The notes beneath the pieces are model-generated. The model did not search any database, had not been told where the DNA came from, and was given only the letters and a program-made list of their open reading frames with translations. DNA of 24,776 nucleotides from Anaerolineae bacterium. Its GTDB lineage: Bacteria; Chloroflexota; Anaerolineae; Promineifilales; Promineifilaceae. Positions 1 to 7,761 of the stretch are shown one piece after another. The stretch is taken from the NCBI GenBank assembly GCA_028277515.1, contig JANQGC010000039.1, positions 1-24,776 of the forward strand, in the 5' to 3' direction. Position numbers and translations under genes: made by a program. Position 1 is the first letter of the stretch, and each line of letters starts with the position of its first letter.

Positions 1-162
1 GATGCTTCCTTTGCATCCTATCCCGCCGACCCAACCCTTACCGAACGGCCGTCGGGTGGACTTAAACCCTACGGATTTACACAATTTATAACCGCACCCG
101 AAGGCGAAATCGTTCTTGACAGAGCCTTAACTGGATATATACTTTATAATATAGACCCATAA
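1..162 (+). CDS. C-terminal end of an unidentified protein (partial)
   Basis: Frame 1 is open from the window edge for 53 codons and ends with TAA at 160-162. The visible residues include GGLKPYGFTQF and end in TGYILYNIDP. I do not recognise a family. The stretch contains one CGGCCG hexamer at 46-51, a word found in many genuine genes of this window. No Shine-Dalgarno or start is visible because the gene begins outside. A run of 53 open codons could occur by chance, so the call rests on frame openness and plausible composition only. Confidence 0.45.
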   Translation, partial: DASFASYPADPTLTERPSGGLKPYGFTQFITAPEGEIVLDRALTGYILYNIDP

Positions 163-208
163 TGATAAAATGGAAAAGCTCACAGATTATCTATTAACAA
201 GAAGCAAA

Positions 209-361
209 TGTTATTCTGAGAAACACCACATTGCAGGCTCTGTTCTATGAGTAAAAAACTGTAAATGTCATCCCGAATGAAATGAGGGATCTGGTTCTCA
301 GTCAGCGAAAGATTCCTCGGAGGACCTCGGAATGACAATTGGGCGGCTTGTTTCTTAGCAG
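209..361. repeat. Dispersed 153-bp intergenic repeat, copy 1
   Basis: This stretch aligns by eye over its whole length with 11592-11744, also 153 bp. Shared blocks include ctctgttctatgagt near the left end and tgtttcttagcag at the right end. Its core has imperfect inverted arms at 267-291 (gtcatcccgaatg...) and 311-336 (...ctcggaatgac), so the RNA or single strand could fold into a hairpin. There is no room for a transposase, so it resembles a non-autonomous, MITE-like or REP-like element. It ends 8 bp before the vapB start codon. Confidence 0.7.
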
Positions 362-369
362 GACAAAAA

Positions 370-618
370 ATGGATACCGCCAAAATATTTATCAATGGAC
401 GCAGCCAGGCCATCCGCTTGCCCAAGGCTTACCGTTTTGAAGGGAAAGAAGTATATATCAAAAGAACGGCCGAAGGGGTTCTCTTAATACCTATGGACAA
501 GTCTGTCTGGGATGTTTGGGAAAAAAATCTCAACAAATATGAAGAGTCCTTTATGGATAGCAGAAATCAACCCGAAGCGCAGCAGGAAAGGGCCGGTCTT
601 GATGAACTTTTTGATTGA
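370..618 (+). CDS. vapB: VapB-type antitoxin (AbrB/SpoVT fold)
   Basis: The 82-residue product begins [19 protein letters not shown], the typical swapped-hairpin AbrB/SpoVT DNA-binding domain of VapB antitoxins (residues about 3-45). The C-terminal half ([20 protein letters not shown]) is the flexible part that in this family wraps the toxin. The role is to bind and neutralise the VapC ribonuclease encoded next to it and to autorepress the pair. The start codon follows an AGGA at a suitable distance (agcaggacaaaaaATG), just after the end of the dispersed repeat. The gene overlaps vapC by 17 bp, which implies translational coupling. Length and motif are normal for the family. Confidence 0.9.
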   Translation: MDTAKIFINGRSQAIRLPKAYRFEGKEVYIKRTAEGVLLIPMDKSVWDVWEKNLNKYEESFMDSRNQPEAQQERAGLDELFD

Positions 619-1003
619 TACAAACATCTGCATCTATCTCATGAATAATCGCCCTCCGCAAGTGCTGCGCAGGTTCAAAAGAATGGAAGTGGGCCAGGTG
701 GGCGTGTCCTCTATTACTGTGTCTGAACTGCAATATGGTGTAGCGAAAAGCAAGCGCCAACAGGAAAATCAACAGCGGCTGGATGAATTTCTCATCCCGT
801 TTGACATTCTTCCCTATGATGGGGCCGCTTCTAAAATCTATGGTGAAATTCGAGCAGAACCGGCACAACAAGGGCGCGCCATCGGTCCCCTGGATCTACT
901 CATTGCCGCGCAGGTTATAAGCAAGAAACTGGTGCTGGTTACCGATAATGAGCAGGAATTTAAGCGCATACCGGCACTCAAAATAGAAAACTGGGTCATT
1001 TGA
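602..1003 (+). CDS. vapC: VapC toxin, PIN-domain ribonuclease
   Basis: The product is 133 residues from the ATG at 602, which lies inside the last codons of vapB. An upstream ATG in the same frame (512) would add 30 residues read out of frame from vapB and is rejected. The PIN acidic residues are all visible: D6 in [11 protein letters not shown]42 in SELQYG, D98 in GPLDLLIAA and D115 in TDNEQEF. Together they bind the Mg2+/Mn2+ used for RNA cleavage. VapC toxins usually cleave tRNA or rRNA; the target here cannot be read from sequence. It forms a bicistronic toxin-antitoxin unit with vapB, and both parts look intact. Confidence 0.92.
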   Translation: MNFLIDTNICIYLMNNRPPQVLRRFKRMEVGQVGVSSITVSELQYGVAKSKRQQENQQRLDEFLIPFDILPYDGAASKIYGEIRAEPAQQGRAIGPLDLLIAAQVISKKLVLVTDNEQEFKRIPALKIENWVI

Positions 1004-1455
1004 TCCGGGTAAACAATAATTGGAAACTTGATCTCCTGCTTACCTTATCGAATCTTCAAAGCGACCTTTCAAAAATGGATTTAGATCTTGGTTCAGTAAT
1101 AATATGATTTATGTTCTTCTCAGGTGAAATGAACCATTGAATCTGTAAATTTAACCCCCACTTATTCTTAGGCATCTGTTCACTTTGCATAAAACTTTTC
1201 AAATATTCCTTTCATCCGCCTTTTTAGTAAGATAAAGTGGTTAATCGAATCTATGTAAAGAAAGTTATTTTGGAAAAAGTTCGCTTTACTATTGGGGAAA
1301 AGTGCTGGTAGTTATTAATTGTGAGATTCGCCCCTTTGAGTCTGATTCCTCAGTGCTATTAGCTCCATCTGTGAAACTATTTCAAAGCTTGGTAAATCAA
1401 TACAATTCATAAAAATATCTTCGCCCGGATGCATCACACCCACGGTTTTTTATAT
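1004..1455. other. Intergenic, no gene seen
   Basis: This AT-rich stretch lies between the convergent vapC and beta-propeller lipoprotein genes. I see no coding frame with start and ribosome site, no convincing hairpin-plus-T-run terminator, and no copy of the dispersed repeat. Confidence 0.6.
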
Positions 1456-3588
1456 TTACTCTGGTGGATGGAAAGCAACTGCGTCTAAGTTTCGAAGAAT
1501 TACTGGTTTTGGGTAATTAAATACAGAACCTAGTTCACTGATCAAAGGAAGAACTTGGATGCGAGGCAATAATTGAAAATCTCCCACAAAAAGTGGGTAA
1601 CCATTTTCGTCTACTTCACCTATTATGCTTGGCTCGATTTCATCAGTTGGAGTTAGGCTAGAGTCAATATCTTTAATGAAATATGATTCATCCGGCCCTT
1701 TTATCCATAAGGCAAAGTGATCTCCCTCAGGGGTCTGGTATAGTGAATATTCAGCATTAATCATATCACGGCTGAAATTGTTTTGGCGGCATTCTTCTAT
1801 TTCATAGAGATCAGGTATCATTTTTGGTGGTTGCCATGAGACAGTCATAGAGTCAATAATAAAGTCTCCAGAAAACAATAGCTTAGGAGTAACGTTTGGT
1901 TCAGAAACATTAAAAATATGGACATTATTAATTTCGGAATAACCTCCTGATTCAACAAATATTATTTGGCTTCCATCGGGAGACCAATGTAATGTACCTG
2001 TTTCACCCCATCTAGCAACACCCATAGGGATCGTAAAAAGTAAGTTTCCATCAGAATCAGTAATTGCTATTTCTCCAGAACCGACTACTGCTATTTTGGT
2101 TCCATCAGGTGACCAAATGATGCTAGAAACTTGAAATTCCGAACCCAATGATTCTGAGTTATATGAACTATTAGCTTCTTTGATGAAGATCTGGCCTTGT
2201 ACGGGACTATAGGCTAAAGATGAGTTGACGGGTGAAAAAGCAGCAGAAATTAGGTTGTGACCAACAATTTCCTCATTTGTACCGTCGCTTCTAATAATAT
2301 AGCGAGTAAATCCTAAATATTCTCCGGAAAGGCCGTATTCATAACTTAAGATCGATATTTTTGAACTGTCAGATGACCAAACCTGCTGCGTCAGAACGTT
2401 ATTTATTCGATTACTTGAGTCTGGGGATCCGATAGGGATTGGAGCACTACTATTCCTGTCACTAACGAAGACTTGAGGCAAATCACTGCTATCATTTTGT
2501 TGAATGATAGGATCTGTTGAATAAACGAGCATTGAGCCATCGGGAGACCAAACATAGTTGGATATTTTTATTTTCTCTGGATAATCAACAAAGAGACGCG
2601 GTTCCCCTCCTTCAACATTAAGTAAATAAAGACCATTCTCTCCTTTCCCACTCGACAAAAAAGATATTTCATTTTCACCAGGAACCCAGCGTGGTGAATA
2701 AGAACGATTCTCCACGTCCTCTGTCAACTGTGTTATAGAGCCACTTTCAGGATCGAACATAAATATTTGTGAATTATTTCCCTTGCCACTTTCGTACACG
2801 AGTTTATTAACATTTGTAGACCAAGAAAATGACAAAATACTTTCTAATCCGCCTGGAGAGTTAGTAAGACAACGAACAATTTCTTTAGTAGGATCAACGA
2901 TAAGAATCTCACGCTTTCGTGAAACAGCATCATCTACAGAAAGTTCAGCGCTAAAAAAAAGTAAACCATTGAAAGAGCCCGTTTCTGAAGTTACTTCCAT
3001 CCCTTCAGAAGGTTTCTCAACAGTTGATGTTGCCACGAGTGTCGGCATTGGCGTTGATACTTGATTTTGGCTCACTTCATTTGAAGAAGTTATACTATTT
3101 TCCTCGATTCCACTCTGAATTCCTGCTGGAGTGTCTGTGGACGAGGCGAGCGGTGATTGGTAAACCTCAGGTCGATTGTAGCCACACCATCTCCAGCTAT
3201 CCCTCTCCTTGATCATATTCCATTCTTCATTAACAGTTTGAACCGAACCAACATCAAGAATTGTTAAATAAGCATTACCAGATACTGCGACAATTGCTTT
3301 GTTACTCTGTCTTTCTATTGTATTAAATTCAAGTTCGGAGATATCCACTACGGTGTTAGGATCAAGTCCTGACCACATTTGAAACAGGCCAGAAAAGCTG
3401 GATAACACCGCACTTTCCGCCTGGACCTCGGTTTGCAACTCTTCGCATGTTAGTTTTAGAGCTTCTCCTCCTTGTGAGTTGGCTCTTGCACTTGCCCAGG
3501 CTTTTGCTCCTTGTTCGGGTCTCGATCCGGTACAAGAGGCGAGAATGAGGATAATTAAAAGAAGTATTGAGCTTCTGTGATTATTCAT
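1456..3588 (-). CDS. Secreted lipoprotein with TolB/WD40-like beta-propeller
   Basis: The 710-residue product starts with a short basic N-region, a hydrophobic stretch and the lipobox LASC (Cys19), so it should be lipid-anchored outside the cytoplasmic membrane. Residues about 45-145 resemble an NTF2/lumazine-binding-like fold (ending EEWNMIKERDSWRWCGY). A Ser/Thr-rich linker follows, then from about 205 to 590 a series of propeller blades marked by WSPDGSMLVYS, WSPDGTKIAVV and WSPDGSQIIFV, the WD40-like PD40 repeat of TolB-type proteins. The last 110 residues are not recognised. Such propellers bind proteins or ligands and have no obvious catalytic site here. AGGGGAC lies 5' of the ATG. The gene is alone, convergent with vapC. 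The specific role is unknown. Confidence 0.8.
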   Translation of the reverse strand: MNNHRSSILLLIILILASCTGSRPEQGAKAWASARANSQGGEALKLTCEELQTEVQAESAVLSSFSGLFQMWSGLDPNTVVDISELEFNTIERQSNKAIVAVSGNAYLTILDVGSVQTVNEEWNMIKERDSWRWCGYNRPEVYQSPLASSTDTPAGIQSGIEENSITSSNEVSQNQVSTPMPTLVATSTVEKPSEGMEVTSETGSFNGLLFFSAELSVDDAVSRKREILIVDPTKEIVRCLTNSPGGLESILSFSWSTNVNKLVYESGKGNNSQIFMFDPESGSITQLTEDVENRSYSPRWVPGENEISFLSSGKGENGLYLLNVEGGEPRLFVDYPEKIKISNYVWSPDGSMLVYSTDPIIQQNDSSDLPQVFVSDRNSSAPIPIGSPDSSNRINNVLTQQVWSSDSSKISILSYEYGLSGEYLGFTRYIIRSDGTNEEIVGHNLISAAFSPVNSSLAYSPVQGQIFIKEANSSYNSESLGSEFQVSSIIWSPDGTKIAVVGSGEIAITDSDGNLLFTIPMGVARWGETGTLHWSPDGSQIIFVESGGYSEINNVHIFNVSEPNVTPKLLFSGDFIIDSMTVSWQPPKMIPDLYEIEECRQNNFSRDMINAEYSLYQTPEGDHFALWIKGPDESYFIKDIDSSLTPTDEIEPSIIGEVDENGYPLFVGDFQLLPRIQVLPLISELGSVFNYPKPVILRNLDAVAFHPPE

Positions 3589-3966
3589 GTGAGTCCCCTG
3601 CGTGAAAGAAAGCCCGATCTGAGTCTAAAATCGAAAAATTTGTTAGATATTTAACACAAATAGCTAAATAAGCCAAATAGAGACCACAACAAGCAAAGAA
3701 AATGCAAACGGTAAATTCTCAAAACGCGAACCTTACTGGGTAGAGTTATTGAAAGCTTCATTCAGCTATTTGTTTAGCGTTTGATTCACACCTGGAGTAA
3801 AAAATGTGTCCCCGCTCATATCCAATGTATTGGCTATTTCTTCTTTATCAGCGTAAAATCCAGTTCACTTACGGATTCCCGTTTACACTTAACGATCAAT
3901 TTCGCTAAACAACATGTACAAATGAAAACTTGAAAAAGCGTTATAGATCTTGAAAACTTGCTTTTC
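3589..3966. other. Intergenic, no gene seen
   Basis: This AT-rich gap is upstream of the propeller lipoprotein and downstream of the GlcD-like gene. A 10-bp direct repeat, tgaaaacttg, occurs at 3923-3932 and 3951-3960. I see no credible promoter match, RNA or reading frame; a 71-codon open frame that enters the GlcD-like gene out of frame is not convincing. Confidence 0.55.
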
Positions 3967-5358
3967 TTAGATTGCAGATGGAAATATTTTCCCCGGATTG
4001 AGGATACCGTTGGGGTCCAGGGTGGCTTTGAGACTGCGCATGACATCAACGGCCGTGCCGTGCTCCCGTTCCATAAATTTCATCTTGCCAATGCCCACAC
4101 CATGTTCGCCGGTTGAGGTGCCCCCCAGGTCAATCGCTTTATAAACGATTTGATCGTTGGCCGCGATGGCCCGCGCTTTGCCGGCTTCATCCGTATAGGG
4201 CAGTTCCACGTGCAGATTGCCATCCCCGGCGTGTCCAAAGGCGAATCCATTCACATCATAATCCTGAAACGTTTGGGTCACAAAGGATAACAACTCCGGG
4301 TAGGAACTGATGGGAACGGCAACATCCATCAACTGCCAGCGATAATGGGGAAAGACGCGCACCTTGGTTTCAAACAAATGGTGGCGCACGGTCCACATTT
4401 TTTTTCGTTCGGCATGGTCGGTTGTCGACTCAAAACGTACAGCGCCAAATTCATCGCAAATGTCGCGAATGAGCGCCAGGTCGTGCTCGGCCGCCAATTC
4501 ATGGGTGGCGTGAACTTCCATTAATAAGACGGGCTGCTCACCCCAGGGGACGCCCTCTTCGCGCGTGAGCAAAGCGGCCGATTTTCCATCTATAAACTCT
4601 AAAGCGGCCACATCCAGACCACTGCCGCGCACATTGACGACGGTCTCCACGGCCGCTTCCGCGCTTGGGAAAACCGCCAAAACGCTACTCATCACGGTCG
4701 GCAAGGGTGTGAGATTTAAGGTGGCCTTCGTAGTCACGCCTAATGTCCCTTCACTACCGATGAAGAGGTGCAGCAGATCATAGCCGGCAGACTGTTTGAT
4801 CGAGCGCGAACCTAGGTGTATGAGACGGCCGTCAGCAAGCGCGACCTCCATCGCCAACACATTGTCCTTGGTTGCCCCATACTTCACTGTACGGCTGCCG
4901 GCCGCATTGTTGGCCAACATGCCGCCAATCGAGGCATTGGCCCCAGGGTCCGGCGCAAAAAATAGGCCATATCGGCCTAACTCACTATTCAAATCCTTAT
5001 AGCCCAGGCCAGCCTGCACGGTGACCTGGAAATCATTTTCATATATCTTTTCAATGTTATTCATGCGTTCCATGGACAGAGAGATCCCGCCAAAGAGGGG
5101 GATGGGATTCCCTTCCAAAGATGATCCCGCTCCCCAAGGGGTGACCGGGACGCCGTGTTCATTGGCGATGCGCAGCACATCCGCGACTTGCTGCGCCGAT
5201 GCCGGCCAGACAACGACCTCGCTCAAACGTGCCGGGTGGTGGGACATATCCTGGGCGCGTAACTGACGCTCTGCCATCGCTGTGGAAAGGTTGTCAGGTC
5301 CGGTCGCGGCCGTTAAGGCGCGTAAGATCGGTTCGGTAACGGGTTTGTAGTGACTCAT
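3967..5358 (-). CDS. FAD-linked D-lactate/glycolate-type dehydrogenase (GlcD family)
   Basis: The 463-residue flavoprotein has the vanillyl-alcohol-oxidase fold. The FAD-binding PCMH domain spans about 40-220, with PWGAGSSLEG (74-83), the glycine-rich GGMLANNAAGS (145-155) and GSEGTLGV (201-208). The C-terminal FAD-oxidase domain carries HAGDGNLH (376-383) and GEHGVG (417-422), ending in NPGKIFP. Family members oxidise D-2-hydroxyacids (D-lactate, glycolate, D-2-hydroxyglutarate) to 2-oxoacids and pass electrons to a cytochrome, quinone or ETF; the exact substrate is not readable. There is no iron-sulfur subunit gene nearby, which fits a single-chain D-LDH better than GlcDEF. It starts 11 bp after the dipeptidase-like gene, with only weak Shine-Dalgarno, so coupling is likely. 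It closes the metabolic gene cluster. Confidence 0.9.
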   Translation of the reverse strand: MSHYKPVTEPILRALTAATGPDNLSTAMAERQLRAQDMSHHPARLSEVVVWPASAQQVADVLRIANEHGVPVTPWGAGSSLEGNPIPLFGGISLSMERMNNIEKIYENDFQVTVQAGLGYKDLNSELGRYGLFFAPDPGANASIGGMLANNAAGSRTVKYGATKDNVLAMEVALADGRLIHLGSRSIKQSAGYDLLHLFIGSEGTLGVTTKATLNLTPLPTVMSSVLAVFPSAEAAVETVVNVRGSGLDVAALEFIDGKSAALLTREEGVPWGEQPVLLMEVHATHELAAEHDLALIRDICDEFGAVRFESTTDHAERKKMWTVRHHLFETKVRVFPHYRWQLMDVAVPISSYPELLSFVTQTFQDYDVNGFAFGHAGDGNLHVELPYTDEAGKARAIAANDQIVYKAIDLGGTSTGEHGVGIGKMKFMEREHGTAVDVMRSLKATLDPNGILNPGKIFPSAI

Positions 5359-5369
5359 AGAAAACTCAT

Positions 5370-6452
5370 TTAAATCCAGACTTGTTCAAATACGCGCAGA
5401 TAATTTTCGCCCAATATTTTACGCACATCCATATCAGTGTAGCCGCGAAGCTTGAGCTTATCAATGAAATTTAAGATTTGCGGATACGTGCTAAAGCCTT
5501 GGGCAAACCGTTGCGGTGACGTCGGTCCGGGCGTGGGAACAACACGATCGTAATCGCCCCGCACATTGGCATAATCCGGATTGCCCCAGGGATCCGAGCC
5601 ATGTTCAGGATAGGTGCCGAGGCTGAAATCAGTGCCCAATCCGATATGATCGGTTGAGCCTGTGAGTTGGGCAAAATAGTCGACATGTTCGATGACATCA
5701 TCAATCGTTGGCTGTTGTGTGGCTCCCTCTTGGAGAAGCAAAGGCCCCCAGGCAACCACACCGATGACGCCGCCAACGGCCGCACAGGTCTTGATCTGTT
5801 CGTCGGTGATGTTCCGTGGATTGTCGACCAGCGCCTTGGCATTGGAATGGCTAAAAACGACCGGCTGCCGGCTGCGTTCCATCATCTCCATACTTGCCCG
5901 GTAGCTAATGTGGGAACAATCCAATAGCAAGCCGACGCGATTACATTCGTCGACGACCAGCTTGCCAAAGGAAGTGAGTCCGCTGTCGGTGCAATCCAGG
6001 CAGCCGCTGCAAATGAAATTTGACCGGTTATAAGCAGGCAGCATCATGCGCAGACCGAGACGGTAGAAAGCCTCAATGCGATGCAGTTTATCGCCGATAA
6101 AGTCACCATCTTGCGCCGCTAACAACAGGGCCGCTTGATGCTCTTGCTTGGCATTACGGATGTCGTCCACCGCTTCCACGATAACGATATTTTCATGCCG
6201 GCGGGCTACAAGGTGCCAGTACATGATGCTCTCCAGGGCTTCGGACAATGTTGGATGAGGCGTCCAGGAGGTGACGCCATAGACGGTCGCCCCGTGCCGG
6301 TGAGCGTTCTTGTAATCCGCGTCCGGCCAAATCTGGACGCAGGTATCGACGAAGATATAGGGATGATCATGTTTGAGGATAGGATGAAATCCCCGGTTGG
6401 TAATCGACGAAGCGGCCGTATCTATTTGTTCTTTTTCAATCGCTAAGGACAT
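5370..6452 (-). CDS. Membrane-dipeptidase-like (peptidase M19) protein with altered metal motif
   Basis: The 360-residue product has the M19/renal dipeptidase TIM-barrel signature: GLTSFGKLVVDECNRVG (158-174), LLLDCSH (H181), VVFSHSNA (H202), NPRN (211-214) and GLGTDF (D275). M19 enzymes are binuclear zinc hydrolases that cleave dipeptides, including those with D-residues or beta-lactam-like bonds. The usual N-terminal DGHND zinc motif is replaced by DTCVQ (36-40), putting Cys38 and Gln40 where His and Asp are expected. The bridging Glu of EGG appears as Gln114 in AAQDGDF. Three cysteines (148, 151, 154) sit in the CxxCxxC segment SGCLDC. Activity or metal use may therefore differ from canonical enzymes. 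There is no signal peptide, so it is likely cytoplasmic. It lies between two D-hydroxyacid dehydrogenase genes. Confidence 0.82.
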   Translation of the reverse strand: MSLAIEKEQIDTAASSITNRGFHPILKHDHPYIFVDTCVQIWPDADYKNAHRHGATVYGVTSWTPHPTLSEALESIMYWHLVARRHENIVIVEAVDDIRNAKQEHQAALLLAAQDGDFIGDKLHRIEAFYRLGLRMMLPAYNRSNFICSGCLDCTDSGLTSFGKLVVDECNRVGLLLDCSHISYRASMEMMERSRQPVVFSHSNAKALVDNPRNITDEQIKTCAAVGGVIGVVAWGPLLLQEGATQQPTIDDVIEHVDYFAQLTGSTDHIGLGTDFSLGTYPEHGSDPWGNPDYANVRGDYDRVVPTPGPTSPQRFAQGFSTYPQILNFIDKLKLRGYTDMDVRKILGENYLRVFEQVWI

Positions 6453-6481
6453 TGCTTGCTCCTTTTATTAGTGACTATGTT

Positions 6482-6616
6482 GCGCGAGCTTTCCAGCTTG
6501 CGGCTGAAACAACCTGGAAAGGTTGTTCTACAGTTATTATAGCGCGAGCTTCCCGGCTTGTGGCTGAAACAACCCTTCGACAAACTCAGGACAGGCCTGG
6601 AAAGGTTGTTCTACAG
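6482..6616. repeat. Two diverged tandem copies of a 52-bp unit, second with a 23-bp insert
   Basis: Copy one (6482-6533) and copy two (6542-6616) both start gcgcgagctt and end ggttgttctacag. They differ by a few substitutions and by a 23-bp insert in copy two that contains cttcgacaaactcaggacag. A related word, ctcgacaagctcggcatgac, occurs at 11772-11791 beside the dispersed repeat. The unit contains aacctggaaaggtt, a short palindrome. It fills most of the gap between the D-2-hydroxyacid dehydrogenase and the dipeptidase-like gene and is not coding. Confidence 0.8.
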
Positions 6617-6634
6617 GTCCGTAAGGCGGCAGCC

Positions 6635-7621
6635 CTAATATCCTAACGCCAGGTTCTTGGGTTGGTTTTGTAAGGGGCTGCCGGCCAGGCGACGGTCAAG
6701 ATTTGAGATAAATTCCTCAACCACATAATCCAGGCTGTGGGGTGTTCCCCAGGTGGTATGCGGCGTAACCACCACATTCTCCATGTCCCAAAATGGACTG
6801 TCGGCCGGCAGCGGTTCTTCTGTAAAAACGTCGAGACAGGCGCCGGCGATCCAGTTTTCTCGCAACGCTTGCAGCAGTTCCGGCTCGACGATCAGCGCCC
6901 CGCGAGCGATATTGATCAGATAGGCGGTCGGTTTCATCTGCTGTAACTGCGCAGAGCCAATCAAATTTTTTGTCTCCGGCGTCAATGGACAGGAAAGTAT
7001 GACGTAATCGGCTTCATTCAAGACAACAGGTAAATCAGAAGTGCCCATGACCCGGTCGAAGTGGGGCAAAGGCTGCGGATGGCGTTTGGTTCCAATGACA
7101 CGCATGCCCAAGGCGCTGCATAAGCGCGCTACTTCACAACCAATCGCGCCGGCGCCGATAATTCCAACCGTTTTGCCCCGAACCTCGTCCGGGTTTGTTG
7201 CGATCCATTGATGTGCCGATTGGGCGCGCGCCAGAGCCGGCAGGCGTTTGGCTACCAGGAAGATAAAAGCCACCACGTATTCCGCTATTGGTATCGCTTT
7301 GGATGCGGGTGAGCGGGTTATCACAATTTCCCGCTCTTCTACTTCAGGGACCAACACCCAGTCAAAACCGGCCGTGCTGGTGTGAATCCACTCGATCTGC
7401 GGTGCGCCCTGCAGGGCGTTGCTCAGTTCATGTTTCAACATACCACAGCGGAGCAGCACATCTGCATCGGCTCCTTCCTGGGGCACTGAGCCATCCTTTG
7501 GCAGCCGCACAAACCGGATATCTGGATATTTATCTTGAAGCAGTTTGAAATGTTGCGATTCAAATATGTCGGAGACCAACACTTTACGGACAGGCAACTC
7601 ACCTGTTTGATTAGAATACAT
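6635..7621 (-). CDS. NAD(P)-dependent D-2-hydroxyacid dehydrogenase
   Basis: The 328-residue product belongs to the D-isomer-specific 2-hydroxyacid dehydrogenase family. The Rossmann glycine motif is GAGAIG (156-161), followed by the catalytic triad: Arg240 in NIARGALI, Glu269 in CLDVFTEEPLP and His288 in VTPHTTW. It should interconvert a 2-oxoacid and its D-2-hydroxyacid with NAD(P)H in the cytosol. The residue after the second strand (TKRH) hints at NADP preference, as basic residues there bind the 2'-phosphate; this is inference. The substrate is not readable. It is in the same direction as, and between, the transporter and dipeptidase-like genes, though a repeat-containing 180-bp gap separates it from the latter. 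The length is normal and all key residues are present. Confidence 0.88.
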   Translation of the reverse strand: MYSNQTGELPVRKVLVSDIFESQHFKLLQDKYPDIRFVRLPKDGSVPQEGADADVLLRCGMLKHELSNALQGAPQIEWIHTSTAGFDWVLVPEVEEREIVITRSPASKAIPIAEYVVAFIFLVAKRLPALARAQSAHQWIATNPDEVRGKTVGIIGAGAIGCEVARLCSALGMRVIGTKRHPQPLPHFDRVMGTSDLPVVLNEADYVILSCPLTPETKNLIGSAQLQQMKPTAYLINIARGALIVEPELLQALRENWIAGACLDVFTEEPLPADSPFWDMENVVVTPHTTWGTPHSLDYVVEEFISNLDRRLAGSPLQNQPKNLALGY

Positions 7622-7700
7622 ATATAACGCCTCAATAGAAGTTGTATAAGATAAGGTTCATAATTTTACCAAATCCGATTTTTGATCAAAGGAATTGGGC

Positions 7701-7726
7701 TGAGCAGGTGAAAACTCACCTGCTCA
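7701..7726 (-). terminator. Perfect 10-bp hairpin after the substrate-binding protein gene
   Basis: Arms tgagcaggtg (7701-7710) and cacctgctca (7717-7726) pair perfectly around a 6-nt loop, 36 bp beyond the stop of the substrate-binding protein gene. No strong T-run follows on the minus strand, so it is either a weak terminator or an mRNA-stabilising 3' hairpin. The latter would protect the abundant binding-protein message, as is common in ABC importer operons. Confidence 0.55.
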
Positions 7727-7761
7727 TTATGCTTTGATACAAAACGACCCAGGTTGGAAAC

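Noticed and set aside
512..601. Upstream extension of VapC to an ATG at 512
   Set aside because: It would be read through the vapB coding sequence; the PIN domain begins exactly at the ATG at 602.
3834..4049. 71-codon minus-strand frame overlapping the GlcD-like gene end
   Set aside because: It overlaps the end of GlcD out of frame, with no family resemblance and no start signal.
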